Assembly (NCBI GenBank): GCA_902774015.1
Contig: CACYHB010000014.1
Location: 1-64,000, forward strand
Direction: 5' to 3'
Origin: Oscillospiraceae bacterium
GTDB taxonomy: Bacteria > Bacillota > Clostridia > Oscillospirales > Oscillospiraceae
Length of the DNA stretch: 64,000 bases
Under the pieces are notes generated by a model. It saw only the letters and a list, made by a program, of their open reading frames with translations, was not told the origin of the DNA and made no database searches. Shown piece by piece: positions 17,867 through 27,634 of the stretch (within the stretch, counting starts at the first letter, position 1; every line of letters starts with the position of its first letter). The position numbers and the translations under genes are program-made.

Positions 17867-19798
17867 TTAAATATCCAGATTCACCACGTATTTGGCGTTC
17901 TGCTCGATCCACTCGCGGCGCGGCTCGACCTCTTCGCCCATCAGCACCGTGAAGACCTGGTCTGCCATGATGGCGTCGCCCAGCGTGATGCGGCGCAGAG
18001 AGCGCTTCTCCGGGTCCATCGTGGTCTCCCACAGCTCGTGGGGGTCCATCTCGCCGAGGCCCTTGAAGCGGTTGATGTCCACCTTGGCGTTGGGATTGTC
18101 GGCGCGCAGCTCCGCGCTGATCTTATCCCGCTGCTCGTCGGAGTAGGCCACCCGCTGGGTCTTGCCGCGGCTGAGCTTATAGAGCGGCGGCACCGCGGAG
18201 TAGACGTAGCCGCGCTCGATGAGCGGGCGCATATAGCGGAAAAAGAAGGTCAGCAGCAGGGTGCGGATATGGCTGCCGTCCACGTCGGCATCGGCCATGA
18301 TGATGATTTTGTGGTAACGGAGCTTGTCGATATTGAACTCGTCCCCGATGCCGGCGCCCAGCGCCACGATGAGGGGGTAGAGCTTGTCGTTGCCGTAGAT
18401 CTTGTCCGCCCGGGCCTTCTCCACGTTCAGCATCTTGCCCCACATGGCGAGGATGGCCTGGAAGCGGCTGTCCCGGCCCTGGATGGCGGAGCCTGCGGCG
18501 GAATCGCCCTCGACGATGTAGATCTCGCACAGGGAGGGGTCGCGCTCGTTGCAGTCCTGCAGCTTGTCCGGCATCTGACCGCTCTCCAGCCCGGTCTTGC
18601 GGCGGACGGATTCGCGTGCCTTCCGCGCGGCCTCGCGGGCGCGGTTTGCCATCATCGCCTTTTCAAGGATGGCCTTGGCCGCCGCCGGATGCTCTTCAAA
18701 GTACTCGGCGAGCTGATCGTTCACAATGCTGTCCACCAGGGTGCGGATATAGGCGTTGCCCAGCTTCTGCTTGGTCTGGCCCTCGAACTGGGCCTCGGGA
18801 AGCTTCACGGAGATGACGGCGGAGATGCCCTCGCGCACGTCGTCGCCGGATACCTTGTCGTCGCCCTTGATGATGTTGTTTTTCTGCCCGTAGGCGTTGA
18901 TGACACGGGTCAAGGCCGTCTTGAAGCCCGTCTCGTGCATGCCGCCCTCGGGCGTGTGGATGTCGTTGGCAAAAGAGACCAGGATCTCGTTGAAGCCGTC
19001 GTTATACTGCAGGGCGACCTCGGCAATCGCATCCCCCTTGGCGCCGGAGAGATAGATGACGTCGCTGTGGATGGGGGTCTTGTTCTTGTTGAGGAAGCGC
19101 ACGTATTCGCGGATGCCGCCCTGGTAGCACATCTGCTCGCGGCGTTCCTTCCCCTCGCGCCGGTCCTCGATGGAGATGGTGAGGCCGCCGTTCAGGAAGG
19201 CCTGCTCGCGCATGCGGGTGTGAAGGATCTCATAATCGTAAACCGTGTCGTCGAACATCTCGGGGTCGGGCTTGAAGCGCACAGTGGTGCCGGTCCGATC
19301 CGTCTCTCCCACCACGTGGATATGCTCCAGGATATCGCCCCGGCTGAAGCGCATCTGGTAGATTTTTCCGTCTTTGTGGACCTGGACCTCCAGCCATTCG
19401 GAGAGGGCGTTTACCACGGAGGCGCCCACGCCGTGCAGGCCGCCGGAGACCTTGTAGCCTCCGCCGCCGAACTTGCCGCCGGCGTGCAGCACGGTGAAGA
19501 CGACCTCCAGCGCGCTCTTGCCGGTCTGCTCCTGAATATCCACGGGGATGCCGCGGCCGTTGTCGGACACGCGGATGACGTCCCCCTCCTCGATGACGAC
19601 TTCGATATGGCTGCAGTAGCCCGCCAGCGCCTCGTCGATGGAGTTGTCCACGATCTCATACACCAGATGGTGCAGGCCGGAGGACGAGGTGGAGCCGATG
19701 TACATGCCCGGCCGCTTGCGGACCGCTTCCAGTCCCTCCAGGACCTGGATCTGTGAAGCGTCGTATTCCTGTGTGACTTTTTCCGTGAGTTCTGCCAT
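17867..19798 (-). CDS. gyrB: DNA gyrase subunit B
   Basis: 643 residues from ATG 19798, which has an excellent GGAGGA ribosome-binding site; the open frame upstream is not coding. It provides the ATPase of DNA gyrase. The GHKL ATP-binding motifs are [25 protein letters not shown], and [15 protein letters not shown]. The TOPRIM domain has [29 protein letters not shown] (split here as EGDSA, and DADVDGSHI later). The C-terminus [20 protein letters not shown] ... [12 protein letters not shown] is standard. It lies in the conserved recF-remB-gyrB-gyrA order. Confidence 0.97.
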   Translation of the reverse strand: MAELTEKVTQEYDASQIQVLEGLEAVRKRPGMYIGSTSSSGLHHLVYEIVDNSIDEALAGYCSHIEVVIEEGDVIRVSDNGRGIPVDIQEQTGKSALEVVFTVLHAGGKFGGGGYKVSGGLHGVGASVVNALSEWLEVQVHKDGKIYQMRFSRGDILEHIHVVGETDRTGTTVRFKPDPEMFDDTVYDYEILHTRMREQAFLNGGLTISIEDRREGKERREQMCYQGGIREYVRFLNKNKTPIHSDVIYLSGAKGDAIAEVALQYNDGFNEILVSFANDIHTPEGGMHETGFKTALTRVINAYGQKNNIIKGDDKVSGDDVREGISAVISVKLPEAQFEGQTKQKLGNAYIRTLVDSIVNDQLAEYFEEHPAAAKAILEKAMMANRAREAARKARESVRRKTGLESGQMPDKLQDCNERDPSLCEIYIVEGDSAAGSAIQGRDSRFQAILAMWGKMLNVEKARADKIYGNDKLYPLIVALGAGIGDEFNIDKLRYHKIIIMADADVDGSHIRTLLLTFFFRYMRPLIERGYVYSAVPPLYKLSRGKTQRVAYSDEQRDKISAELRADNPNAKVDINRFKGLGEMDPHELWETTMDPEKRSLRRITLGDAIMADQVFTVLMGEEVEPRREWIEQNAKYVVNLDI

Positions 19799-19964
19799 AG
19801 TTTCCTCCAATAATTCGGTTGCAAAACGCGGTTTCGCAACCGAGAAACACACGTCGACCGCTCGCGTTCCGAAGCACGCGCCCGGTCTGCGTGAGAGTTT
19901 GCATTGTTTGCCTCCGTTCGTTTCTGCCGCGTCAAAGCTGCAGCAAAAAAACAATGGAGAATTT

Positions 19965-20222
19965 TTACAATATGCCGCTCTCTGCGCGGCGCAGCAGCGT
20001 TGCGGCGGCCATCTGGCTCAGATACACGCTGCTTTTCTCCCCGTCCCGGCATACGACGAAGGACTTGGGAATGTCCTCGGACGCGTTGATCACCTGTCCG
20101 GCTTTTTCCGCCGCGGACAGATATTTACGCGTCAGATGGGACTGAGAGGTGATATCCAGGTCGAAGATACCGACAATGCTGTCGGTCCTCACGACCGTTC
20201 CTTTTCCTAAATGCAGATACAT
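19965..20222 (-). CDS. remB: Extracellular matrix regulator RemB (DUF370)
   Basis: 85 residues: [22 protein letters not shown] at the start, then [20 protein letters not shown] and KSFVVCRD. This matches the YaaB/RemB group, whose B. subtilis member contributes to biofilm matrix gene activation. Its place between recF and gyrB is the same as in B. subtilis, which supports the name. DNA binding is known for its RemA relative; for RemB the mechanism is less clear. Confidence 0.88.
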   Translation of the reverse strand: MYLHLGKGTVVRTDSIVGIFDLDITSQSHLTRKYLSAAEKAGQVINASEDIPKSFVVCRDGEKSSVYLSQMAAATLLRRAESGIL

Positions 20223-20294
20223 ATGCTTTTGCCCTTTGTACTTAGTTGCTCAAGATTATCTTTTTTCACGTGAGTTCAATTCTTTCTCTGCTTC

Positions 20295-20655
20295 ATGCGC
20301 CCCCCTGTCTTTCTTTTCGGTACTTGCCCGAAAAGAAAGACAGCGCCGCGCCCGGTGTAAGAAAGAAAAGGGCGCTCACAAGGACGCCGTGCTTTCTGCG
20401 CCACGCCGTTCGCGGAATGGCTTCGCTTCGCTCGCACCGCTCCCTGGGTTGTGAACCTGGCGAGCCAGCGATCGAACGTGCGGGAAAAAATGCAGGATTT
20501 GTACAAGGATAACCGGGGTAATGACCAGACAAACTCTTAGGGCGACGGTAGAGGACAGCGACTTATCCATTTTACCCGAGGGGTCAAGGGGATTCCTCCC
20601 CTTGTGTCTTTCTTTGGAATCAAAAACCGTTTCTTTCCACACGGAAAGAAATGGG
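20295..20655. repeat. Interspersed repeat family 1, copy C
   Basis: Occupies most of the 473-base gap between remB and recF. Left end ATGCGCCCCC with hairpin GTCTTTCTTTTCGG ... CCGAAAAGAAAGAC. Right end (20578-20655) has GAGGGGTCAAGGGGA, CCCCTTGTGTCTTTCTTTGG and TTTCTTTCC/GGAAAGAAA, the inverted form of the left ends of copies D and E. The middle differs from D and E. Confidence 0.82.
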
Positions 20656-20695
20656 TTTTGCCATGAGCAACTAACCTATTTCAAACAGTTGATCA

Positions 20696-21799
20696 CTAAG
20701 CCCGTATTTTTCCCTTCTCGACGAAAATCACCTTTCCGCCGGTGCGGCTGGAAATTTCGTCGTCCTCACAGCAGGTGATGAGCGTCTGCCCGCCGCCGAT
20801 GCGGTTGAGGACAAACTCCTGCCGCCGGGTATCCAGCTCCGAGAGCACGTCGTCCAGCAGCAGGATCGGGTATTCCCCGGTCTCCGCGAGAAAAATCTCC
20901 CGCTCCGCCAGCTTCAGGCTCAGCGCCGCCGTGCGGGTCTGCCCCTGAGAGGCAAAGGAACGGGCCGGACGGCCGTTGATGTGGATGTCCAGATCGTCCT
21001 TGTGGGCGCCGGTGAGACACTGGCCGCTCTCCAGCTCGGCCTGCCGGTGCTTTTCCTGATGCTCGCAGATGTCGTAATAGATCTCGCGCACCGGGGCAAA
21101 GGGATCCCTCACCGTGCTCACCGTGCTGTAACGGATCGCCAGCTCCTCCCCATCTCCGGAAAACTCCCGGTGGATGGGGGGCGCGGCCTCGTTGAGACGC
21201 GCGGAAAAGGCCGCCCGGTAACGGATCAGATGGGCGGAGGCCCGGGCCATTCCGTCGGAAAACTCGTCCATCGTATCCAACAGCGAGGGCTTCTCCCGCC
21301 AGTCCTTCAAAATCCTTGTCTTGTGCTCGTAGAGCCTGTTGAACTCCGCCAGCATTTCCGCATAGCGGGGCCGAATCTGGCAGATGGCGTTGTCCAGAAG
21401 GCGGCGGCGCACCGCGGCGCCATCCTTGATCAGGTTCAGATCGTCCGGACAGAAGAGCACGGCGTTCACCTGGGCAGAGAGCTCCGAAGCGGTCTTTTTC
21501 ACGCCGTTGACCAGGATCTTCTTGGTCTGGCCCGGCTTGAGGCGGATCGACACCGTCTGGTCCCGCTCGTGGCTGTGCACGTCCGCCAGGATCTCGGCCT
21601 CGGAGAAGTCAAAGCCCACCAGCTCCCGGTCAAAGCGCGTGCGGAAACTGCGCCCGCAGGAGAGCATATACACGGCTTCCAGCAGGTTGGTCTTTCCTTG
21701 GGCGTTCTGCCCGGAGATCACGTTGGTGCCCGGGTCGAACGTGACCGTTTCCCACTCATAGTTGCGAAAGCCGTTGAGGGCGATCCTGTCGATCCTCAT
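20696..21799 (-). CDS. recF: DNA replication and repair protein RecF
   Basis: 367 residues, normal length. RecF loads RecA at gaps with RecOR. An SMC-like ATPase fold is visible: [21 protein letters not shown] start, Walker [19 protein letters not shown] near residue 35, signature-type [16 protein letters not shown] near 285, and Walker [13 protein letters not shown] near 310. The start overlaps the S4 gene stop by four bases (ATGA), so the two are coupled. Confidence 0.96.
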   Translation of the reverse strand: MRIDRIALNGFRNYEWETVTFDPGTNVISGQNAQGKTNLLEAVYMLSCGRSFRTRFDRELVGFDFSEAEILADVHSHERDQTVSIRLKPGQTKKILVNGVKKTASELSAQVNAVLFCPDDLNLIKDGAAVRRRLLDNAICQIRPRYAEMLAEFNRLYEHKTRILKDWREKPSLLDTMDEFSDGMARASAHLIRYRAAFSARLNEAAPPIHREFSGDGEELAIRYSTVSTVRDPFAPVREIYYDICEHQEKHRQAELESGQCLTGAHKDDLDIHINGRPARSFASQGQTRTAALSLKLAEREIFLAETGEYPILLLDDVLSELDTRRQEFVLNRIGGGQTLITCCEDDEISSRTGGKVIFVEKGKIRA

Positions 21800-22008
21800 G
21801 CCTGCGTGACTTCCAGTGTGAAGCGATCAAAGCTCACCGTGTCGCCGGGGCGTATCTTCTTCCCGCGCATGGTGCATACTTCGCCGTTTACCTTCACCAT
21901 TCTCTCGGCAATGACCAGCTTGGCCTCGCCGCCGGTACCCACCAGCGCCGCGTATTTCAGCAGGGCATCCAGCTTGATAAATTCGGTTGAAATCGCAATC
22001 TTTTCCAT
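21796..22008 (-). CDS. yaaA: S4-domain RNA-binding protein, YaaA/RlbA type
   Basis: 70 residues: an S4 fold ([47 protein letters not shown]). It sits between dnaN and recF, exactly where the B. subtilis yaaA (rlbA) gene is found, and overlaps recF. Proteins of this group are implicated in ribosome assembly; direct evidence is limited. Confidence 0.9.
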   Translation of the reverse strand: MEKIAISTEFIKLDALLKYAALVGTGGEAKLVIAERMVKVNGEVCTMRGKKIRPGDTVSFDRFTLEVTQA

Positions 22009-22060
22009 TTTTTTCAGATCAAAAGTCTTTCCTGAACGGGCTTTTTCTCGGACGCGGCGA

Positions 22061-23173
22061 TCATTCGCCCGCCCGCAGACGCACCGGCAGGATCATATAG
22101 GTGAAGTTCTCGCTGCCGTCGGCAGCCTTGATCACGCAGGGAGAGGAGGCCGTATTCAGGCAGACGTGCAGCGTTTCGCTGCCGGCGGCCTTGAGCGCGT
22201 CCATCAGATAGCGGTCGTTGAAGCCGATCTCCAGGCCTTCGCCGCTGCCCTCGCAGGAGCAGACGTCCTCGGCCTTGCCGATGGGCGTGGTGCAGGCGCA
22301 GTCGATATTGCCGTCGTTGAAGAACATGTGGACGGGGCTGGTGTTTCTCTCGCTGATGATAAGGGCCACGCGGTCGATGACGGACATGAACTCGCTCCGT
22401 TCCACCGAGATCACGTAGCGGAAATTCTCCGGGATGGACTTGCGGTAGTTGAGAAAATCACCCTCCAGGCGGCGGGAGATGACCACCGTGTCCCCGATGG
22501 TGAAGGAGATATGCTTGGCGCCCACGGAGACGGTCACGGGATCGTCCTTATCCTCGCAGATTCGCTCAATATCCGAGAGAGCGGAACCCGGCACCACAAA
22601 GCTGCAGTCCTTGCCCTCGCTGTCCTCCAGCGTCTCGCTGCGTTTTGCCAGACGGTAGCCGTCCACGGACACCAGCGTCAGCTCCTCGCCGCTCTTTTCA
22701 AAGAGCGTGCCGGTATAAATGGGACGCACGTCGCTGTCGGAGACGGCAAAAATGGTCTGGTTGATCATGCTGCGCAGGGTTTTCTGCGGCAGACGCAGGG
22801 AGTTGAGACCGTCCACACCCGGCATTTCCGGGTAATCCTCGGCATTCATGCCCATGAAATTGAACTCGCTGCGGCCGCATTTGACCTTCACGCCGGTGTT
22901 TCCGTCCGTGCTGAGGGTCACGATCCCGTCGGGCATTTTACGGATCATCTCACCCAGAAAGCGGGCGCCGATCACGATGGAGCCGGTCTCTTCCACGTCG
23001 GCCGCTACGTAGGTGTAGATGCCCTCTTTCAGATCGTAGCCGGTGATCTTCAGATCGCTCTCCGCCTGCAGCAGCAGTCCCTCCAGCGCCTGGATCGGGC
23101 TTTTGGAGGCCGCGGCACGGGAAGCAACGGCGATGGCGGACTGGAGAACGTACTTTTCACAAGAGAACTTCAT
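22061..23173 (-). CDS. dnaN: DNA polymerase III subunit beta (sliding clamp)
   Basis: 370 residues with three clamp repeats. Family markers include [20 protein letters not shown] at the start, [11 protein letters not shown] near 190 and the C-terminal [10 protein letters not shown]. It encircles DNA as a homodimer and holds replication enzymes on the template. The start has GGAGG upstream (TTTCCTCC on the plus strand). dnaA lies 237 bases upstream, separated by the DnaA-box cluster. Confidence 0.96.
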   Translation of the reverse strand: MKFSCEKYVLQSAIAVASRAAASKSPIQALEGLLLQAESDLKITGYDLKEGIYTYVAADVEETGSIVIGARFLGEMIRKMPDGIVTLSTDGNTGVKVKCGRSEFNFMGMNAEDYPEMPGVDGLNSLRLPQKTLRSMINQTIFAVSDSDVRPIYTGTLFEKSGEELTLVSVDGYRLAKRSETLEDSEGKDCSFVVPGSALSDIERICEDKDDPVTVSVGAKHISFTIGDTVVISRRLEGDFLNYRKSIPENFRYVISVERSEFMSVIDRVALIISERNTSPVHMFFNDGNIDCACTTPIGKAEDVCSCEGSGEGLEIGFNDRYLMDALKAAGSETLHVCLNTASSPCVIKAADGSENFTYMILPVRLRAGE

Positions 23174-23240
23174 TTCATTTCCTCCGTCTCTTTCAAAAAA
23201 CTTTTCTGTCTGTCAATCAAGCTAATTTTTTTAGTAGCAA

Positions 23241-23410
23241 TCGTAGTAGGAAAAAAAGATGTGGAAAAGTCACGCAAAGCCGCAGAGAGCGGGATTTTTT
23301 TCTGTGGAGGATTTTGTGGAGAAATCGAACGCTTTCCACAGAAGACTTTGATAATATTTTATCATCATCCTCTTTTTCACTTTCCACAGAAAAATGTGGA
23401 AGAAATAAAC
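23241..23410. promoter_or_regulatory. Candidate oriC: DnaA-box cluster with AT-rich segment between dnaA and dnaN
   Basis: Near-consensus DnaA boxes (TTTTCCACA type) on both strands: TGTGGAAAA 23260-23268, TGTGGAGGA 23303-23311, TGTGGAGAA 23315-23323, CTTTCCACA 23332-23340, CTTTCCACA 23380-23388 and TGTGGAAGA 23395-23403. An AT-rich run (ATAATATTTTATCATCATCC, 23351-23370) lies among them and could unwind. In many Bacillota such clusters flank dnaA. Which flank is the unwinding site cannot be decided by sight. Confidence 0.75.
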
Positions 23411-24730
23411 TCAGAGATTGCTGTTTTTGCTCGTAATATTGGAGGTGATGTCGCGGATCACGCCGGACATTTCGGAATTTTTCTGCATCAGGTCCTCCAC
23501 CTTTCGGATGGAACTGAGGACCGTGGCATGGTTTCTGCCCTCGTACTGCTCGCCGATGTCCTTCAGCGACAGGTTTGTCAGATGCCGCATCAGGTACATG
23601 GATACCTGCCTGGCCATGGCGGTGTTCTTGGAACGACTCTGGCCGCGCAGATCCTCGGGTTTCAGCGAGTAATATTTTGCGGTCTCCTGAATGATCAGCT
23701 CCGGCTTGGGGATCTCGGGGCCGGTGCGGGCAATGTCGTCTATGATCTTTCGGATCATATCGATGGTGATCACGTCGTTCAGGATTTCCTTATAGGCAGT
23801 CAGACGTTTGATGACGCCTTCCAGCTGGCGGATGTTGGAGGTGATGTTGGAGGCGATGAATACCACGGCCTCATCGGAGAGGATCAGTCCCAGATGAGCC
23901 GCCTTGTTGCGGATGATGGCCATGCGCGTCTCCAGATCGGGCGGCTGAATGCTCGCCATCAGGCCGCCCTCAAAGCGGGTGCGCAGGCGGTCGTCCAGCG
24001 TGGACATCTCAATGGGCGGACGATCGGAGGTGATGACGATCTGGTGTCCTGCCTCGTAGATGTTGTTGAAGGTGTGGAAGAATTCCTCCTGGGTGCTCTG
24101 CTTTCCGGCGATGAACTGGATGTCGTCCACCAGAAACAGATCCACGTTGCGGTATTTGGTGCGGAATTCCTCCGCAGTGCCCTCCCGGATGGCTTTGACC
24201 ATCTGGTTTGTGAATTCGTCTCCCTTGATGTAGGCGATGCGCTGCTTGGGGTCTCTCGCGTGGATGGCCTGTCCGATAGCCAGCAGCAGATGGGTCTTTC
24301 CCAGGCCGGAGTTTCCGTAGATGAAGAGGGGATTATAGGCTTTGCCCGGCTTGTCGGCCACGGCCACGGCGGCGGCGTGGGCAAATTTATTGGAATTGCC
24401 CACGATAAAGTGATCGAAGGTATAACCCTCCATTTCCGGCAGGGAATTTTCCTCCCGGACGCCGGCCTCAAAATCATTGATCTCATCCCCGGCCAGGACC
24501 AGAAGCTCAAAATCCGACGAAAAGAGGTCGTATAGAGCCGCTCGTATGGTCTCTCCGTAGCGCTGGGTGATAATGTCGCGTTTGAAGTTGGTGCTGGTGT
24601 GCAGGATCAGTCTGCAGTCCTCCAGCGCCACGACCTTGCAGTCGGAGAACCAGGCGTTGATGGCGGTGGGCGTCAGCTGGCGGGAGAGGACTTTCAGGAT
24701 TTCTTCCCACAATTCCTGGAGAGAATTCAT
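23411..24730 (-). CDS. dnaA: Chromosomal replication initiator DnaA
   Basis: 439 residues from ATG 24730 with a GAGGTG ribosome-binding site; an upstream in-frame extension is rejected. Domain I starts MNSLQELWEEILKVLSRQLT. The AAA+ domain has Walker A YGNSGLGKTHLLLAI near residue 145, Walker B DLFLVDDIQFIAGK and sensor II RTRFEGGLMASIQPPD. Domain IV contains the helix-turn-helix signature YEGRNHATVLSSIRKVEDL. It binds DnaA boxes and opens oriC. A DnaA box lies within its own promoter. Confidence 0.97.
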   Translation of the reverse strand: MNSLQELWEEILKVLSRQLTPTAINAWFSDCKVVALEDCRLILHTSTNFKRDIITQRYGETIRAALYDLFSSDFELLVLAGDEINDFEAGVREENSLPEMEGYTFDHFIVGNSNKFAHAAAVAVADKPGKAYNPLFIYGNSGLGKTHLLLAIGQAIHARDPKQRIAYIKGDEFTNQMVKAIREGTAEEFRTKYRNVDLFLVDDIQFIAGKQSTQEEFFHTFNNIYEAGHQIVITSDRPPIEMSTLDDRLRTRFEGGLMASIQPPDLETRMAIIRNKAAHLGLILSDEAVVFIASNITSNIRQLEGVIKRLTAYKEILNDVITIDMIRKIIDDIARTGPEIPKPELIIQETAKYYSLKPEDLRGQSRSKNTAMARQVSMYLMRHLTNLSLKDIGEQYEGRNHATVLSSIRKVEDLMQKNSEMSGVIRDITSNITSKNSNL

Positions 24731-24779
24731 GTCGTACACCTCGGTTGTTCTTTGTGCGCGCAGTATTCTTAACTGTATC

Positions 24780-24808
24780 ATTATAGCATAGCTGTGGAAA
24801 ATAATCAA
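24780..24808 (-). promoter_or_regulatory. dnaA promoter with an embedded DnaA box
   Basis: On the minus strand: TTGATT (24803-24808), a 17-base spacer and TATAAT (24780-24785). The box TTTTCCACA (24793-24801) lies wholly within the spacer, which suggests autorepression by DnaA. The rest of 24731-24946 is AT-rich and without a gene; it could be part of a bipartite origin. Confidence 0.75.
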
Positions 24809-24892
24809 TAGAAGAACTAAATATAATATAGTAGGAAAACAGGAGAAATCTTGTTGATTTGTTCAGAGCGCAGCGGCTGTCATCCTGCGTGA

Positions 24893-24928
24893 AGAAAAAA
24901 ACCAGGCCCGGATCGCTTCCGGACCTGG
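24893..24928 (-). terminator. Rho-independent terminator of mscL
   Basis: CCAGG-t-CCGGA with complementary TCCGG-g-CCTGG (24902-24928) is followed on the minus strand by a run of seven T (TTTTTTTC). It ends mscL before the dnaA promoter region. Confidence 0.88.
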
Positions 24929-24946
24929 ATCGCTTTTGTGCCTGAT

Positions 24947-25378
24947 TTACTGCTTTTTGATCTCCTCGAGGATGGCGGTCAGCAGATCCTCGGCGGTGGG
25001 CTTGGGCTCTGCGGGAGCGGCCTCTTCCTCTTCCTTCTTCTTGGCGGCTTCGGCGAGCTCGTGGGCCTTGTTCATGGCCTTGATCACGGAGAAGAGCACC
25101 AGAGCGATGACCAGGAAGTTGATGATGGCGCCGACAAAAGTGCCCAGACCGAGAACGATCGCCTCAGTGCCGGCAGCCTCATCGGCCGCGCGCAGGGTGA
25201 TGTTCAGCGCGTCGGTGTTGGGGGTGCCGAAGATCCAGGCCAGCAGCGGGGTAATGACGTTGGCTACCAGGGAGCTGGTGATCGCGCCGAAAGCGCCGCC
25301 GATGATCACGCCGATCGCCATATCCATCACGTTGCCGCGAGCGATGAAGGCTTTGAACTCATCAAAGAACTTTTTCAT
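24947..25378 (-). CDS. mscL: Large-conductance mechanosensitive channel MscL
   Basis: 143 residues. It starts MKKFFDEFKAFIARGNVMDMAIGVIIGGAFGAITSSLV, the family-defining first helix, and has a second membrane helix (GTFVGAIINFLVIALVLFSVIKAMNK) near 75-105. The Glu/Lys-rich C-terminal bundle includes AKKKEEEEAAPAEPKPTAEDLLTAILEEIKKQ. It opens under hypo-osmotic tension to release solutes. It forms its own unit with a terminator, between serS and dnaA. Confidence 0.95.
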   Translation of the reverse strand: MKKFFDEFKAFIARGNVMDMAIGVIIGGAFGAITSSLVANVITPLLAWIFGTPNTDALNITLRAADEAAGTEAIVLGLGTFVGAIINFLVIALVLFSVIKAMNKAHELAEAAKKKEEEEAAPAEPKPTAEDLLTAILEEIKKQ

Positions 25379-25434
25379 TGTTTTTTCCTCCCATATGTTA
25401 AAATTTTAGGGTTGACTGAAAAAATAGTGTGGTT

Positions 25435-26754
25435 TTACTTGCCGGGTACGAGCAGCTTTTTGCCGCCCATGTAGGGCCAGAGAACCTCGGGGATCGTCAC
25501 GCTGCCGTCGGCCTGCAGGTGGTTTTCCAAAAAGGCGATCAGCATTCTCGGCGGCGCGACGACGGTATTGTTCAGCGTATGCGGCAGGTAGGTCTTTCCG
25601 TCGGCGCCCTTGACGCGCATCTTCAGGCGGCGCGCCTGGGCGTCGCCCAGGTTGGAGCAGGAGCAGACCTCAAAGTACTTCTGCTGCCGGGGGCTCCAGG
25701 CCTCAATATCGCAGGACTTTACCTTCAGATCGGCCAGGTCGCCGGAGCAGCACTCCAACTGGCGGACCGGGATCTCCATGCTGCGGAAGAGCTCCACGGA
25801 GTAGCGCCACATCTTCTCGTACCAGGCCATGGAATCCTCGGGTTTGCAGACCACGATCATCTCCTGCTTCTCAAACTGGTGGATGCGGTATACGCCGCGC
25901 TCCTCAATGCCGTGGGCACCCTTTTCCTTGCGGAAGCAGGGGCTGTAGCTGGTGAGGGTCTGGGGCAGGGTCTCCTCGGGGATGATCTGGTCGATGAATT
26001 TGCCGATCATGGAGTGCTCGGAGGTACCGATCAGATACAGATCCTCCCCTTCGATTTTGTACATCATGGCGTCCATATCGGTCTGGCTCATGACGCCCTC
26101 CACCACGTTGCCGTGGATCATGAAGGGAGGGATGCAGTAGATAAATCCCTTGTCGATCATGAAGTCTCTGGCGTAGGCCAATACTGCGGAGTGCAGGCGC
26201 GCAATGTCGCCCATCAGATAATAGAAGCCGTTTCCGGAGACACGGCCGGCGGCGTCCATATCCACGCCGTTGAAACGGTCCATGATCTCCGTATGGTAGG
26301 GGATCGGAAAATCGGGGACAACGGGCTCGCCGAAGCGCTCCACCTCCACGTTGGCGCTGTCGTCCGGTCCGATGGGGACGGAGGGGTCGATGATGTTGGG
26401 GATGTTGAGCATGATGCGGCGGATGCGCTCGGCGTATTCCCCTTCCAGCTTCTCCAGCTCTGCCAGCCGCTCGTCGTTGGCCTTGACGGCGGCCATGTTG
26501 GCGTCGATCTGAGCCTGGATCGCGGCCTTTTCTTCCTCCGCAGCCTTTTTCAGGCGGCCGAAGAGGGGTCCGTTTGCCTTGCTGAGCGTATTCTTTTTGG
26601 CGCGCAGCTCGCTTGCCTCGGTGATCGCGGCGCGGTTTTTCGAATCCAGCTCCAGTACCTCGTCCACCAGCGGGAGTCTGGCGTCCTGGAACTTTTTACG
26701 GATGTTTTCCCGGACGATTTCCGGATTTTCTCTGATAAATCTAATATCCAGCAT
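25435..26754 (-). CDS. serS: Serine--tRNA ligase
   Basis: 439 residues. It charges tRNA-Ser (and tRNA-Sec). The N-terminal coiled-coil arm (residues ~25-110, rich in Ala/Glu/Lys) reaches the tRNA. Class II motif 2 is SPCFRKEKGAHGIEERGVYRIHQFEKQEM and motif 3 is the C-terminal NNTVVAPPRMLIAFLENHLQADGSV. The residues around TSEHSM and the motif-2 Arg are present. It lies immediately downstream of parB (16-base gap), an unusual partner for it, and may share its promoter. Confidence 0.96.
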   Translation of the reverse strand: MLDIRFIRENPEIVRENIRKKFQDARLPLVDEVLELDSKNRAAITEASELRAKKNTLSKANGPLFGRLKKAAEEEKAAIQAQIDANMAAVKANDERLAELEKLEGEYAERIRRIMLNIPNIIDPSVPIGPDDSANVEVERFGEPVVPDFPIPYHTEIMDRFNGVDMDAAGRVSGNGFYYLMGDIARLHSAVLAYARDFMIDKGFIYCIPPFMIHGNVVEGVMSQTDMDAMMYKIEGEDLYLIGTSEHSMIGKFIDQIIPEETLPQTLTSYSPCFRKEKGAHGIEERGVYRIHQFEKQEMIVVCKPEDSMAWYEKMWRYSVELFRSMEIPVRQLECCSGDLADLKVKSCDIEAWSPRQQKYFEVCSCSNLGDAQARRLKMRVKGADGKTYLPHTLNNTVVAPPRMLIAFLENHLQADGSVTIPEVLWPYMGGKKLLVPGK

Positions 26755-26770
26755 GGTTTTTCTCCTGTTC

Positions 26771-27631
26771 TTATTTTAGATGGCGCAGCGCGTTGATCAG
26801 GTTTTCCCTGTCGTCTGCGTCGTAGTATTCCAGTTCGATGCGGCCGCCTCTGCGTCCGTCGCTGAGCTTGACCTTGCGGCCCAGCAGGCGGCTCAGTTCG
26901 TCTGCGACCTCCTGCGCGTAATCCACGGAGAGGGCGTTTTTCTCTTTCCTCTGCGGCGTCTCCCGGAGCAGGCGGTTTGCCAGCTGCTCGGTACGGCGCA
27001 CGGAGAGGGATTTTGCGATCACTTCTCTTGCCGCGGAAAGCTGCTTTGCGTCGTCGGTCAGGGGGATCAGCGCTCTCGCATGTCCGGCGGAGAGCTCTTT
27101 TTTCTCCACCAGCTCCATCACGGCCGGCGACAGGCTCAACAGCCGCAGTGAGTTTGTGATCGCGGGCCTTGAGCGACCCACGCTCCTTGCCGTCTCCTCC
27201 TGCGTCAGTCCGTAGTCCCGGATCAGGCTCTGATAGCCCTTTGCCTCCTCGATAGGATTCAGGTCCTCGCGCAGCAGGTTCTCCACCAGTGCCAGCTCCG
27301 CCGTGCGGCGGTCGTCTGCCTCCAGTACGCGGACGGGCACTTCCTCCAGCCCCGCCATTCTTGCGGCGCGCCAGCGGCGCTCTCCGGCGATGATCTGATA
27401 ATAGCCCGTGTCCAGCTTTCTCGCTACGATGGGCTGGATCACGCCGTACTGGGCGATCGAGTCGGCCAGCTCCTGCAGCGCCTTTTCATCGAAGGTCTCC
27501 CGCGGCTGCTCTATGCGCGGCTCCACCTTGCTGACGGGAAGACTCAGCAGCTCGCTGACCTCTTCCTCCGCTGCATCCGCGGCAAAGAGCGCGTCCAGAC
27601 CCATGCCCAGGCCCTTTTTTTCTTTTGCCAT
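26771..27631 (-). CDS. parB: Chromosome partitioning protein ParB (Spo0J)
   Basis: 286 residues. It binds parS, spreads as a CTP-dependent clamp and loads SMC. The N-terminal ParB/Srx box has PREYFDEKALQELADSI-like sequence (PRETFDEKALQELADSIAQYG), followed by the CTP-site motifs IIAGERRWRAARMAGL and ENLLREDLNPIEEAKGYQ. The helix-turn-helix region is LTQEETARSVGRSRPAITNSLRLL. A C-terminal dimer domain follows. The gene starts 3 bases after parA; the parS sites are upstream of the operon. Confidence 0.95.
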   Translation of the reverse strand: MAKEKKGLGMGLDALFAADAAEEEVSELLSLPVSKVEPRIEQPRETFDEKALQELADSIAQYGVIQPIVARKLDTGYYQIIAGERRWRAARMAGLEEVPVRVLEADDRRTAELALVENLLREDLNPIEEAKGYQSLIRDYGLTQEETARSVGRSRPAITNSLRLLSLSPAVMELVEKKELSAGHARALIPLTDDAKQLSAAREVIAKSLSVRRTEQLANRLLRETPQRKEKNALSVDYAQEVADELSRLLGRKVKLSDGRRGGRIELEYYDADDRENLINALRHLK

Positions 27632-27634
27632 GCC

